A stretch of DNA of 64,000 bases from Nemertoderma westbladi (GCA_032718475.1 JAUCBJ010005370.1:53952-117951), one strand, 5' to 3'; positions 30,692 through 41,597 are shown, counted from the first letter of the stretch. A program made the numbers and translations. The notes: generated by a model from the letters alone, not told the origin.

Positions 30692-32452
30692 TTGAAAAAG
30701 GATGAAAAAACGTACTCAAAAACATCTGAGGTGACCGGTATATTTTGCAGGTTTTTCGCAACAATAGGCGCTGCATTAGCTCAAGTACTCCCTCATGCAA
30801 ATCCGTCATATAAAGATCAGCTAAACCACTATTATTCCAGATTGAGCAATAACAACTTCCGACTACAGCCCATAAGTACTCGGTTTACGAAGACATTCTT
30901 GAGCGAGTTACCATTGTATAAAGCCGCGGGACTGGATGGGATTAGTGCTAACCTCTTAAAAGATGCTAGTGCTATAATTGCAGAACCGCTAACGCATTTG
31001 GTAAATGTCTCAATTGAAACTTCTCAATTTCCAGATGACCATAAGCGCGCTAGGGTAACCCCTCTTTACAAAAAAGGAGATAGGGAAGACTGCAGCAATT
31101 ATCGGCCAGTGTCGGTGTTACCGATTGTATCGAAGTTGCTGGAGCGGGCTGTTAAAGAACAACTACAATGTTACCTAGACGAGAAATACGTCATCGTTGA
31201 CTTCCAGAGTGGATTTAGAAAAAACTTTTCTACCGAAACAACTCTAGTAGATACGTGCGATTCGATTCAGTTTAGTAAAGATAAACATGTCTACACAGGA
31301 ATGCTGTTCCTCGACGTCAAAAAGGCGTTCGATTGTGTAGAGCACAGTCTACTGCTTCGGAAGCTGTCAGCTATTGGTTTATCCAATGAGAGTGTCGAAT
31401 GGTTCCGGAGCTACTTATCCAATCGAACAATGTGTGTCAGTATCAAAGGGGAGACTAGTGATGAGGAGGTTGTCTCATATGGAGTACCCCAGGGATCAAT
31501 TTTAGGACCGATCCTATACTCCATATTTATTAACGACATTGGATGCTCCATAGACACCACTATAGCTAGCATCAAGCTTTTTGCAGATGATACAACGCTA
31601 CAGTGTTGCTCGAAGGACATCAACGAACTGAAGTGCAATATGGAATCACAATTTGCTGCGCTGTCTCAATGGTTTATCGATAATAAACTGACAGTGCACC
31701 CAGATAAATGCAAATTGTTGTTTTTTGGAACTCCAGTGATGATGCAGAAAATCGATGAGAAGTACAATGTTTCAGGAGTAGAGAAATCGAAGAAGGTGAA
31801 ATATCTCGGAGTAATAATAGATGAGCAGCTTAAATTTGAGGAGCACGGCAGGGCGATTATGGGAAAAATATCACAAACAGTCGGGTTTCTATGGAAACAA
31901 CGGAGATGTTTCTCAACTCGTACTGCGAAGAATCTCGCAACGGCTCTCGCTCTGCCGTACTTTAACTATGCCAATGTTTGCTACTATAATTTCTGTCAGC
32001 AGAAATTTAAGAGTAAACTCCAATCTCACCAGAACTCGTTAGTTCGAATGATATTTAACCACCAGAAAATTCGATGGATAAACGGCGAGAGAAATTACAG
32101 GTTGTCACACATCGGAAATCAAGAGTTGGCATCGGTAAAATGGCTTTCCGTAAGGAAAATGGTGATGCTCAACCAGTTGAAACTAGCATATCGAATTGTT
32201 AACAAAACTGCGCCGAATTATCTAATTAAATCGTTCCAACTCGCTTCGGAATCTCACAATTACCCAACCCGCCACGCCACCACACATCGCGTTATCTTGC
32301 CACAAACCCACCTCAGCGCCACTCAGAAGACCTTCAGTTACTCTGCCAGCGTGTTATGGAACAAAATTCCTAACACACTGGTCGAATCTCGTTCACTGAA
32401 GTCGTTTGCAGTTAACTGCAAAAAATGGCTCGAAGAAAATATGACGATATAA
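30692..32452 (+). CDS. LINE H reverse transcriptase, 586 residues
   Basis: Uninterrupted RT of an L2/CR1-like element. Visible: LYKAAGLDGISANLLKDA, RVTPLYKKGDREDCSNYRPV, SGFRKNFSTETTL, motif [36 protein letters not shown], motif C IKLFADDTTL, WFIDNKLTVHPDKCKLLFFG, KYLGVIIDEQLKF and the C-terminal YPTRHATTH and WNKIP block. The catalytic Asp residues are present. The full-length protein cannot be made because of upstream lesions. Confidence 0.9.
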   Translation: MKKDEKTYSKTSEVTGIFCRFFATIGAALAQVLPHANPSYKDQLNHYYSRLSNNNFRLQPISTRFTKTFLSELPLYKAAGLDGISANLLKDASAIIAEPLTHLVNVSIETSQFPDDHKRARVTPLYKKGDREDCSNYRPVSVLPIVSKLLERAVKEQLQCYLDEKYVIVDFQSGFRKNFSTETTLVDTCDSIQFSKDKHVYTGMLFLDVKKAFDCVEHSLLLRKLSAIGLSNESVEWFRSYLSNRTMCVSIKGETSDEEVVSYGVPQGSILGPILYSIFINDIGCSIDTTIASIKLFADDTTLQCCSKDINELKCNMESQFAALSQWFIDNKLTVHPDKCKLLFFGTPVMMQKIDEKYNVSGVEKSKKVKYLGVIIDEQLKFEEHGRAIMGKISQTVGFLWKQRRCFSTRTAKNLATALALPYFNYANVCYYNFCQQKFKSKLQSHQNSLVRMIFNHQKIRWINGERNYRLSHIGNQELASVKWLSVRKMVMLNQLKLAYRIVNKTAPNYLIKSFQLASESHNYPTRHATTHRVILPQTHLSATQKTFSYSASVLWNKIPNTLVESRSLKSFAVNCKKWLEENMTI

Positions 32453-32640
32453 CGATTCAACGAATAGAAAAATCCAGATTTTACATTACGGATCTAACTC
32501 TTAAACTTTTTGTTTATTTTATTTAATTTACCGGTAAAAATTGTACTTCTGTATATCACTCTAATGTTATACATGCTTTACCACAACCCGCTTGTAAATG
32601 AGGTCATCAGACCTCAAGCGGCTATTGTGGGTACATAAAA

Positions 32641-32668
32641 AACATTATGATGATGATGATGATGAAAT
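32641..32668. repeat. (ATG)n tail of LINE H
   Basis: CATTATGATGATGATGATGATG run at the 3' end of element H. Confidence 0.8.
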
Positions 32669-32791
32669 ACAGTATTATAATATTCCCTGTAGCCTTCATA
32701 TCTGTTCTGCTCCGTACATTACATTGTTAAAGCTTTACAATAGGCCTAGTGCCTTACTCCCTTACATATACAGTATAATACAGTAACTTAC

Positions 32792-32943
32792 TTTTCAAGT
32801 AATTCTTCTAAGCAATCTTTGCAGTATCTTTCTCCACACGCTACTTGTTGAGCAGCTTTCAGTATTTTGTTGCAACTAGCGCAAGTTAATTTACTCAAAT
32901 TAAGACGATCTTTCAGTACTGAATCACACGGAAACCCCGACAT
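32792..32943 (-). CDS. TRAF-like exon 1: start and RING domain
   Basis: Too short to show as a long open frame. The reverse strand reads MSGFPCDSVLKDRLNLSKLT then CASC, VACGERYCKDC and LEELLE, followed by a consensus donor GTAAGT in phase 2. Cys21, Cys24, Cys36, Cys41 and Cys44 match RING zinc ligands; position 38 is Glu where TRAF RINGs have His (CGHRFC). The last ligand pair (C56, C59) is supplied by exon 2 (NCCICGD). The phase matches exon 2 and the start Met is the first in frame, so I join it to the TRAF gene although it lies 7.7 kb upstream. Confidence 0.82.
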
Positions 32944-33224
32944 ACTGTTTTAGACTATTCGGCGGCGCAATTATTAATTAATTTTTACTGGGAAAATTAG
33001 AGATAAATATTGACAGTAAACTGAAACTGAAATCCAAAACAAAATTTATTGAAATACTGAAATTTATTTATCAAAATTGAAGTATCAAATACACTTTGAG
33101 AAAAAAAATTCACCTACAATACAGCAGTATGAGTATACAGTAGGTCTACTGTACATCAGTATACAGTACTGCACAGTAGATATTCAGCGATAATAGAAAT
33201 GGAATGAAATACAAAACTTAATAT

Positions 33225-34028
33225 AGAGTATATGTTATACTGTATACACTTATGTATACAGTATATGTTATACTGTATACATAAGTGTATACAGTATAAC
33301 ATATACTGTATAAATAAGTGTGTACAGTATAACATATACTGTATACATAAGTGTATACAGTATAACATATACTGTATAACTAAGTGTATACAGTATAACA
33401 TATACTGTATACACTTATTTATAGAGTATATGTTATACTGTATACACTTATTTATAGAGTATATGTTATACTGTATACACTTATGTTGGCAGTATATGTT
33501 ATACTGTATACACTTATTTATAGATAATATGTTATACTGTATACACTTATTTATACAGTATATGTTATACTGTATACACTTATTTATAGAGTATATGTTA
33601 TACTGTATACACATATGTATACAGTATATGTTATACAGTATACACTTATTTATACAGTATATGTTATACTGTATACACTTATGTATACAGTATATGTTAT
33701 ACAGTATACACTTATTTATACAGTATATGTTATACTGTATACACTTATGTATACAGTATAACATATACTGTATACACTTATTTATAGAGTATATGTTATA
33801 CTGTATACACTTATGTTGGCAGTATATGTTATACTGTATACACTTATGTATACAGTATATGTTATACAGTATACACTTATTTATACAGTATATGTTATAC
33901 TGTATACACTTATTTATAGAGTATATGTTATACTGTATACACTTATTTATAGAGTATATGTTATAATGTATACACTTATTTATACAGTATATGTTATACT
34001 GTATACACTTATGTATACAGTATATGCA
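33225..34028. repeat. 33-bp palindromic minisatellite, about 24 units
   Basis: The unit is ACTTATTTATACAGTATATG followed by TTATACTGTATAC. GTATACAGTATA and TATACTGTATAC form 12-bp arms around TGT, so each unit is a near-palindrome. A block at about 33280-33405 is in the opposite orientation. Since 33 is a multiple of three, both strands stay open for over 240 codons; these are not genes. It sits 280 bp upstream of the TRAF start codon. Confidence 0.95.
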
Positions 34029-34869
34029 ATAAACTGAAATCCACAACCGAATGTATATGATTTAGTAAACTGAAACTATAATTAAACTGAATTTCGAGGT
34101 GAATGCTAACTACAGTAGATCTGTAACTGAAATTATTTAATTATTTAAAGTAAAAATCATTGAAAATTATCAGCATTATTATTGCAAAGTATTCAAAATA
34201 TTATTAGAGTAAACATTACAACTATGTATGAGTTCATGTTTATATACTGAGTAATATGTGGATTACTTAGCAATATATCATCTTGTTTGCTGCAAATTTC
34301 TATTTCCTTGTTTGATTAGATTGTATCAGTACAGTAGCAACAACATGTTACACGATGACTCAATATGAAATGAAGTATTGGAACAACTCTAAACTTTTGC
34401 TAGAAAGGTTATTTATCTACAGTATGGGAATTACCAGTATTACATACCATTACAGTATATAATACTGTATCTTATTATAACTGTATTATACTGTAGACCA
34501 CGGTTTTCATGTGCAATAGAGGAAATATAGACAAAAAGTTCCTTTGCAAGATAACCGTAATAATGCATTATATATTATGGTGAATTTATTTGGCTTTGAT
34601 ATGTAAAGATCATTGAAGGCTATTCATTGAGTGCATTAACTTATTGGGGGTGACAACATACATTATAAGCCGTCTTGGCAACAGTCTAAAACAAAACAAT
34701 TTTAAGTGCTATATATACTGTATACACGTATACACGTTTTGCTTTTTGCTTGCTCATTGTCGAGAAATCCGGCCTATCTTTTTTATCCACGTTGATACCA
34801 ATATATATATAGTATGTGCTGTTTATTATTTATATAAAGAAGCATAGCCACTCTTGACTTCCTGTCTTA
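34029..34869. other. AT-rich intergenic stretch
   Basis: No gene seen. Could include TRAF upstream control sequence; no specific site can be supported. Confidence 0.4.
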
Positions 34870-35318
34870 AATACCTACAACTGGTTTAGGTCCAGGTCAG
34901 GTCAGGTATTCCAGGTCAGGTCAGGTATTCTAGGTCATTGATCAAGAAAACTTGCCACCTCCATGCAGCATAAAGGAGGTGCCACCTGTAGCTGCATGGA
35001 CCCTCTTACTAGGGCAAATCTGGTCCTGTAACTAGGACCCCCTTCGTTCTGGGATAAGGACGCCCTTGGTCCTGGATTAAGGACCCATATACTTTGCTGC
35101 AGGGGTATATGGCCTGGCCAGGCAGATGGTGATCTACCAATGGCTGGTCAGGAGTAGAGTGTTCTCATGTCCACTCTGAGTGCACTTCACTGCGACCTGC
35201 ACCTGGCAGCAGGGGTACAGGGCATGACCCAGCAGATGAGCTGCACAGCCAATGGTGGGTCATGTGCGCCAGAGTAGATATGGGTGATGGGCCTCATATC
35301 TGACTCCACTGCGACACC

Positions 35319-35376
35319 CACCCTGTGGAATGGCAAACCAGGGTGTGGTATTTGCCCCGAGAGCTGACTCGGCAAA
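35319..35376 (+). promoter_or_regulatory. Two adjacent hairpins before the family A start codon
   Basis: CACCCTG (35319-35325) pairs with CAGGGTG (35339-35345). CCGAG (35357-35361) pairs with CTCGG (35368-35372), flanked by TTTG and CAAA. The start codon ATG is at 35401. The same structure is present in A6 at 8120-8180, with minor changes. The role is unknown; a structured leader is an inference. Confidence 0.55.
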
Positions 35377-35400
35377 AAAGCACACCCCCCAACCCCCACT

Positions 35401-35841
35401 ATGGATTACATTAGTAATGCGGAGGTCCAGCCACTAGAGGCCAGTGGAATGACTGGACACAATCGGCCTCACAGGCGTCAGTTATCTCCTGACCGGCTGC
35501 CTGTCTCACCCCCTACTGGAGAGAGAGCGGCAAACAATTCTTTGAGTCCCTTTCCTGATGACCTTTCTGGCCCAAACCCTGGGTCACCAGGGAGGCCAGA
35601 TTGTGAGGGGGAGAGGGATTCTGGAGTTGGAGGCTACTCTCATGTTCCACCCCGACCAACAAAGCCATTGGTGAATCTGAGGCAAGTCACTAGACTAGCC
35701 TCAGTAAACACCCTAACACTCGGGTCCCCAATGCGACAAGGTGAGCTGACTACCTTGGCAGATATGCTTTCTCTTAGTGCAGTGGGTGTTCAAGAGCACC
35801 GAATGCAGACTGGACAGACTGATGAGAGACCAAATCTCTAA
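35401..35841 (+). pseudogene. Family A ORF, N-terminus and endonuclease start
   Basis: 146 residues: MDYISNAEVQPLEASGMTGH, a Pro/Ser-rich linker, then VTRLASVNTLTLGSPMRQGE and LSAVGVQEHRMQTGQTDE, the first strands of an AP-like endonuclease (E of QEHR is the metal-binding Glu). After DE a deletion removes the middle of the domain; it resumes in another frame as SNRIIRCHFSCSGRLAKKF. Confidence 0.82.
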
Positions 35842-36033
35842 CCGCATCATCCGTTGCCACTTCTCATGTTCTGGAAGACTGGCTAAGAAGTTTCCTAAGG
35901 TGGTTCTGATTGTGTGCTAGTCTCCAACTAGTGTTGCCCCTGTAGAGGAGGTGGAAAATTTCTACCAGAATCTACAAGCAGCTACTGATGGAGTGGATCA
36001 GCATGCATTCTTAACATTCCTGGGAGACTTTAA

Positions 36034-38279
36034 ATAGAAATATAGAAACCTTGTCCAACGGGAAATAAAAAAAGCTAAATCTGAATATTTGTACAACAAA
36101 ATAAGTGAGAATAAAGATAATCCAAAAAGTCTATGGTCTACCCTAAAATCTTTAGGTTATAAAAACCTTAAATCTAAATCGAATATTGTTCTGCAAGATA
36201 ACGGTGAGCTGATTCATGATCATACTCTAGTTAGTAATTTATTTAATAATTATTTTACTAATGTTGCCTCTAATTTAGTTAAGAAATTACCGTTATCAAG
36301 TAATAAATATAGTATAGGGTCCGAAACTCTAAATAATTTTTATTTAGAAAAGTTACAAAATTCAGAAAAGTTATTTTTAAAACCCGTTTCTGAGGATTTC
36401 GTTTTTAAAAATCTACTTAGCCTATCAGCCTCAAAAAGTACCGGTCTAGACCTAATACCTGCCCGTTTTCTTAAGGATGGTGCTGAAGTACTTAAAGTGC
36501 CTATTACTTTTATTATTAATTACTCTATCGTAGATAATGTAGTACCAGACGAACTGAAATTAGCTAAGGTTGTTCCTCTGTATAAAAGGAATAGTAAAGT
36601 AGAACCCTGTAATTACAGACCTGTTAGTATCTTAAGTATTGTATCTAAAATTCTAGAACGTTCTGCTTTTCTACAGCTGGAGGCACATCTTAGTAGGCTA
36701 AATCTGATCTATGAACTTCAGTCCGGTTTTCGTAAATCATATTCTACAGACACCTGCCTTATTAACTTAACTGTTACAATTAGATGTAATAACGCAAAGG
36801 GTTTATATACTGGTATGGTAATGTTGGACCTACAAAAGGCTTTCGATACTGTAGATCACGAAATTCTGCTTGGTAAGTTAGGCCTGATGGGTGTAGGTTC
36901 TATAGACTGGTTCAAGTCCTACCTGTCAGACAGAGGTCAAACTGTAGTCATTAGCAAATCGCAGTCTACTGTACAAGAGATTACCTGTGGTGTACCGCAA
37001 GGTAGCATATTAGGTCCTCTGCTTTTTGTATGCTATGTAAATGATATGATAAGTAGTATAGATCCCGATTTTAAACTCATTTTATATGCCGACGACAGTG
37101 CTCTTATTTTCTCTCATAAAGATCCTATCCATATTTCCCAAAAGTTAAGTGCAGTTCTAGAATCCTGTAATGAGTGGTTGGTTGATAATAAGCTATCCAT
37201 TCACTACGGTAAAACTGAAAGTATTTTGTTTGGTTCCAAAAGAAAGTTAAAGAAGGTAACTAAGTTTGAAGTCACTAGTAATGGACATAAGATTGAAAAT
37301 AAAAAGGAAGTTAAATATTTAGGCGCCACATTGGATAACTGCTTATCAGGAGAAAGTACAGTGAAAAATATTTTCTCGAAAGTTAACAGTAGGCTTAGGT
37401 TTCTATACAGAAATAAAAATAGTTTGAACACCGACTCCCGCAAGTTACTTTGCTCTTCTTTAATACAGTGTCACATGGACTATGCGTGCTCTTCTTGGTA
37501 TGAAGGCTTAACCAAACAGCTTAAATGTAAATTACAAGTAGCTCAGAATAAAGTAGTACGATTTATTAAAGACTACAAACCTAGGCACCACCTAACTCCA
37601 GATGACTTTTCTGAATCTGGACTACTTAACTTAGATAGTAGAGTTAAGCAGCTACGCCTTAACCATGTGCATAAAGTGTATAATGGTAAATGTCCCAATT
37701 ACCTAAAACAAAAATTCAACAGAGTACGCGATACACACTCTTACAGTACCAGAGCTAGTGCTTCAAACTTCTACCTCCCGAATTGTAAATCCTTTGAATC
37801 TGATACTTTCTTTTTTAACGGCATTAAAAATTGGAACGCTCTGCCTAATGAAATTAAAAACCTAAATAATCAACATTCTTTTAAATCTGCAGTTAAATCT
37901 CACCTCCGTGTGCAATGTAAAAATAGGTACAATAGTCCTACAGTAAGTTATTAGTTTATTAATTATTTACTATTTATACTGTAATTACGTTTTATAATAA
38001 ATTGTTCTGTACATTACATCTTTATCGTTGAGTCGGGCATTGTCACGCTCTCGGTAAAGTTGTATATGTACATAGTGTAATTACGATTTATATTGGTTTT
38101 AGGTTAGCGTAGTGTAATATTGTATTTGTAACCAAGTAACATAAAGGACCCCCTTGGAAATAAGCTGCAAAGCTTTAGGGGTAATCCTATATGTTATGTT
38201 GGACAATACCTTTATACCGGTACATTGTTTGGTGTATTTGTTATTGTTTTTACATAATGTATAAATAAATCTATCTATC
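36034..38279 (+). mobile_element. CR1/L2-like LINE D, copy 1, 5'-truncated
   Basis: Inserted in the endonuclease coding region of A3, between GACTTTAA and TTAATGC (4-bp TTAA shared at both ends: 36030-36033 and 38280-38283). It ends with AATAAAT and an (ATCT)n tail. The body is almost identical to D copy 2 at 51664-55360 but lacks the first 1.4 kb. Confidence 0.94.
36089..37954 (+). CDS. LINE D reverse transcriptase, copy 1
   Basis: 621 residues, no stop. Order: linker, [62 protein letters not shown], motif [36 protein letters not shown], motif [47 protein letters not shown] and the C-terminal block [13 protein letters not shown] with [10 protein letters not shown]. All RT signature residues are present. 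It differs from copy 2 (52001-53866) by about six residues, so both are young. It lacks the endonuclease, so it is not autonomous. Confidence 0.93.
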   Translation: MYNKISENKDNPKSLWSTLKSLGYKNLKSKSNIVLQDNGELIHDHTLVSNLFNNYFTNVASNLVKKLPLSSNKYSIGSETLNNFYLEKLQNSEKLFLKPVSEDFVFKNLLSLSASKSTGLDLIPARFLKDGAEVLKVPITFIINYSIVDNVVPDELKLAKVVPLYKRNSKVEPCNYRPVSILSIVSKILERSAFLQLEAHLSRLNLIYELQSGFRKSYSTDTCLINLTVTIRCNNAKGLYTGMVMLDLQKAFDTVDHEILLGKLGLMGVGSIDWFKSYLSDRGQTVVISKSQSTVQEITCGVPQGSILGPLLFVCYVNDMISSIDPDFKLILYADDSALIFSHKDPIHISQKLSAVLESCNEWLVDNKLSIHYGKTESILFGSKRKLKKVTKFEVTSNGHKIENKKEVKYLGATLDNCLSGESTVKNIFSKVNSRLRFLYRNKNSLNTDSRKLLCSSLIQCHMDYACSSWYEGLTKQLKCKLQVAQNKVVRFIKDYKPRHHLTPDDFSESGLLNLDSRVKQLRLNHVHKVYNGKCPNYLKQKFNRVRDTHSYSTRASASNFYLPNCKSFESDTFFFNGIKNWNALPNEIKNLNNQHSFKSAVKSHLRVQCKNRYNSPTVSY

Positions 38280-38884
38280 TTAATGCAAGTCTGCATCAAT
38301 CACCTACATCGCCCTGGGTCTATAACAATAGTGTTAACCGAAATTCCGTCCATCTTCAGGATTTTATCTCTGGAAATGGATTGTTTTCGGCTGGAACCCA
38401 GTTCAAGAAGCGAACTGGAAAGCTATGGACTCATAGTGGACCCAGTGGTCACAAGTCCCAGATAGACCATATCCTGTTTCGTAATAAATACAGGAGCTCT
38501 ATACAAGACTGTAATGCATTTACACTACGACCCTTCTCCAGTGATCACCGCCTTATTGTGGCCAAGGTAAGACTTAGTCTGCGTGCTAGCTGAACAACGA
38601 AATCTGCCTTGCCGCGGCATGACTGGTCCTCTCTGTTGCAACAGCCAAGTGTGAGATCCAGCTTCACACTACAGCTGAGCAACAGGTATGAGGTTCATGC
38701 CTCTGAGGCGGCAGATCACTGTGAGGGCTATACTGCCTTTACAGAGGCAGTTAAGTTAGCAGCTGCAGAAACAGTTCCTGTGTATACCCTCGAAACAGGA
38801 AAGAATGCCAAGAATGCAGTTAATGCTGCATCTAGGTCCCTGAACAGGCAGTACTCTGTTAATCTACTACTACTACTACTACTA

Positions 38885-39853
38885 CTAGGTCGAGCGAACT
38901 CGGACAGTGGAAATGAGATCCTTCCAGGCTTCCCGATTCTCCATAGTTGTCGCAATTTCGTTTCTCCCAAGTTCAGTATCCCTTTCAAGTTGATCTATAT
39001 ATGTTATGGCCGGTCGTCCACGACTACGCTTTCCATGAGATGGTTGCCAGAGAAGTAGATCGGGTATGACCTCGTCTTTACTTCGCCAGCAGTGCCCACT
39101 GAATCTTAATCTGCGTTCACGGAGGGTGGTTGATACAGGTGGTATTGTACCATAAAGCTCGGCGTTTGTCATGTGTTGTCTCCAGCTGATGTTTAGGGCT
39201 GCCCTTAGTAGTCTTGTGTAGCAACCATCAATTCGTTGTTCAAGTGATTTAGTCAGTGTCCAGGTCTCACCCCCGTATAAAAATACACTTTCCACTGTGG
39301 CTCGAAAGAACTTAGTCTTCAGGTGCCTGGAGAGATCTGATTTCCAGATGGTATCCATTTTTGATAGAGCTACCCAAGCCTTTGCTTTCCTAACTTCTAT
39401 GTCCTTTTTGCTACTCTCTATCCATGATCCAAGGTACTGGAAGTCATCGACCTTCCTTAGTTGATTATTATCAATGGTTGTCAAGTTTCCATCAACATTA
39501 AAGGTCATGAATTCGGTCTTGGTAGCATTTATATGCAATCCAACCTCCTTAGCAGCCCTCTCCACTTTATTTAGTAGAAGCTGTGCATCTGCTAGCGTAT
39601 TAGAGAGCAGGGCGATGTCATCCGCAAAGTCGGTGTCTGTGACTGTGGTTGCCGGATATCTACTACTTCTGCGTTCTTGAAGTGTGAATCCCAGATCTTC
39701 ACCCTTTGTGGCCGTCCTCATTGCGTAATCCAGCACAATTACAAATAGTAATGGTGCTAATGTGTCACCTTGCAGTACGCCAGCCAGGATTGAGAAAAAC
39801 TCAGTTTCACCATCTGGTGAGAGTACCTGCGCTTCTGTGTCACAATATAACAA
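38885..39853 (-). pseudogene. LINE B reverse transcriptase, C-terminal part
   Basis: 322 residues: LLYCDTEAQVLSPDGETEFF, AGVLQGDTLAPLLFVIVLDY, motif C DTDFADDIALLSN, FQYLGSWIESSKKDIEVRKA, VESVFLYGGETWTL, LRFSGHCWRSKDEVIPDLLL and RGRPAITYIDQLERD. FADD is intact but the adjoining deletion has removed motif A, so the enzyme is dead. Confidence 0.88.
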
Positions 39854-39894
39854 TCCAATGCCAGCAACAATTACTTCTGGTATTCCATAAGCTC

Positions 39895-40736
39895 TTAGGA
39901 TTTCAATTTCTTACGCAGTAGTTTCTCTATGTGAGGCCTAATCCTATATAGAATCATTTTATTGTATATTTTGGCAGCTACCACAAGCAGACAGATCCCA
40001 CGATAGTTTGTTGGTATGCCGAGGTCTCCTTCCTTGGGGAGAGGCTTTAGTTGACCTTTAGTCCAAATTGGTGGTGGCTTTTCCCCTTTTAACATCCGGT
40101 TGCAAACATTCAATAATGGTCTATTTAGCACTCCGGTTTTCCATACCTCCGCTGGGATTTCAGCTAATCCACTCGCTTTATTATTGGACATGCTTTTAAT
40201 GCTTATTTGGAGTTCGGCAGGTGTGAAGTCCCCTGTTTCTATAGGTAGTGTTTTGTCATATATTTTCCTTGAAGGGCTGACCTCGATGTTTGGTGGCTGC
40301 CCAAGCAAGTTGCTGAAGTGATTTTTCCACTTCCCAACACGTTCTTCAGGACTATCGGCTTTTAGCGCCCCTTTGCACAACTTTTCCGACCCTGTACCTC
40401 ATTAACAGTTTGCCAGGTAAGTCTTGATTGTTGCTGTATGTGAGCAGTTGTAATTGCTTCAGTCTTATCCTGTATGTACTTTTCCTGGCTGATGTTGTAG
40501 GCCAATTTAAGATCGTCCTTAGCTTTCTCAACCTTGTTAATGTTTTCGGTTGTTGGTTGTTCGGTTTTAACTTTGTAGGCTATCTTAAGATCTTCTCTCT
40601 TACAAGTAACCTCAGAGTTTTGCCATGGCACATACTGTTTTCGTTTAGGTTTCTGGGGGATATGCCTCTTAGCTGATTCCTTGTGGGCTGTTATTATATT
40701 CTGGTATATTGAATCGGTGGATTGGTCTTCATCCAT
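39895..40736 (-). pseudogene. LINE B linker and RT fingers
   Basis: Two overlapping frames (40362-40736 and 39895-40380). They include NKASGLAEIPAEVWKTG, GQLKPLPKEGDLGIPTNYRG and AAKIYNKMILYRIRPHIEKL, the N-terminal RT region. The text then jumps to AYGIPEVIVAG-like sequence, so roughly 60 residues that hold motif A are deleted. Confidence 0.8.
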
Positions 40737-40775
40737 TGACTGAAGTGCTTCAAAGCGGTTTTGAACTTCTACTGT

Positions 40776-41468
40776 CTAAGCATCCTTTACTGCATTGTCA
40801 GTTCTGAGTTTCTCCCAGTCATAGTTGATTTGCTTGCTTGTCCTGGGTTTGCTGGCTCTCAAACTGAGTCTGATCTCTGCAGTCACAATTCTGTGGTCCG
40901 AACCAATTAGGTTGAACGATCTGTATGCCTCGCAGTTGATCATGCTATTTCTCCACTTTTTGTTTATAAGGATGTAATCCAGTTGTGCTTTGGTTCCATT
41001 AGGGTATTGAAAGGTCCATAGCTTCCCCTTACTCTTTTCGAATGTGTTGTTTGTTGGCATCAATTCACATTCTTCCATTAGGTCTAAAAGTAAGTACCCA
41101 TTTCTGTTAGAACTGGTGTTATAGGTGTAACCCTTGATGTCTTCTGGGCCAATTTGCGCATTCAGGTCACCAGCAATGACTTTAACATTGTGTTTCGGGA
41201 TGTCCTTAATAAGTACTGTTGTCTTGGGATTCCCATCAAATGTTGCGATCATAGCCCTGGAATTTATAGATTCGATGTTGTTTAGGGTCTTAAGTGCAAA
41301 TGGGCTTAGCAGAATTCCTACTCCACCAATTGATGCATTGGCCGAGTTCCTTACTGCTGAGCTTGTTACTAACGTCCATCCATTTCCAATGTCATTGTAC
41401 TTCATGGCAGTGTCTTCATGACAAATCCGATGTTCTTGGATGCAGATGATGTCGATGTTATATTCCAT
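40776..41468 (-). pseudogene. LINE B endonuclease
   Basis: 230 residues: MEYNIDIICIQEHRICHEDT, SIGGVGILLSPFALKTL, VKVIAGDLNAQIG, GKLWTFQYPNGTKAQLDYIL and IGSDHRIVTAEIRLSLRASK. These are AP-like endonuclease motifs (QEHR, GDLNA, DYIL, SDHR). A short deletion seems to remove the strand between TTVL and IKDIPKHN. The domain's first strand (KIATMNARTLK) lies upstream in another frame. Confidence 0.85.
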
Positions 41469-41597
41469 TGCCAGAGCGACCTGTCACCCTGTTCGCTCTG
41501 TGCTTTCAGCGTGCGTGCGTTCATTGTAGCAATCTTTAGTGTCTTTTTACATTTCAACAGGTTGGTTCTTCTTTCTTCTCTGTCTTCTGTTAATCTA

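Larger units (their letters stand above)
29342..32668 (+). mobile_element. L2/CR1-like LINE H with (ATG)n tail
   Basis: Nearly full ORF2: endonuclease then RT. The 3' untranslated region contains AAATGAGGTCATCAGACCTC and ends ACATTATGATGATGATGATG, a simple 3' repeat tail. The coding frame is broken by an in-frame TAG at 29980-29982 and a frameshift between 30585 and 30692. It lies in TRAF intron 1, antisense to the gene. No clear target duplication was found. Confidence 0.88.
25100..32791 (-). other. TRAF-like gene intron 1
   Basis: 7.7-kb intron between the RING exon and the zinc-finger exon, with GT...AG ends on the reverse strand. It contains a poly-G tract, a large inverted repeat, and LINE fragments G and H on the strand opposite to the gene. 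26600-27790 holds no recognisable element. Confidence 0.75.
22454..32943 (-). other. TRAF-like gene locus, three coding exons (594 residues)
   Basis: TNF-receptor-associated-factor family gene: a cytoplasmic adaptor and potential E3 ligase linking receptors to NF-kB/JNK-type signalling (family knowledge). Exons are 32943-32792, 25099-24784 and 23770-22454. Donor and acceptor sites are GT/AG (AAAA|GTAAGT, TTGCAG|AGGTG, CTCAAG|GTAGGG, TTACAG|AATCA) and the phases fit exactly: 152, 316 and 1317 nt, reading through to a stop. The protein has a RING (21-59), TRAF zinc fingers (about 75-215), a coiled coil (about 370-425) and a C-terminal MATH/TRAF-C domain (442-594). Intron 1 (7.7 kb) is full of repeats. 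Which TRAF paralogue it is cannot be said. Confidence 0.88.
38867..41585 (-). mobile_element. RTE-like LINE B, inserted in A3
   Basis: Flanked by a 12-bp target duplication, TCTGTTAATCTA (38855-38866 and 41586-41597). The reverse-strand 3' end is a (TAG)n tail, as in family A. Coding order on the reverse strand: endonuclease (from KTLKIATMNARTLK near 41560), linker, RT. It is related to but distinct from family A. The coding sequence is broken by frameshifts (near 41465, 40770, 40380) and an RT deletion near 39900. Confidence 0.93.

Noticed and set aside
33156-34046. Open frames of 244 and 296 codons on opposite strands
   Set aside because: The 33-bp palindromic repeat is a multiple of three and lacks stops; both strands show the same repetitive Tyr/Ile/Cys text.
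39895-40100. Possible host exon on the + strand opposite LINE B
   Set aside because: The reverse-strand RT motifs fully explain this sequence.
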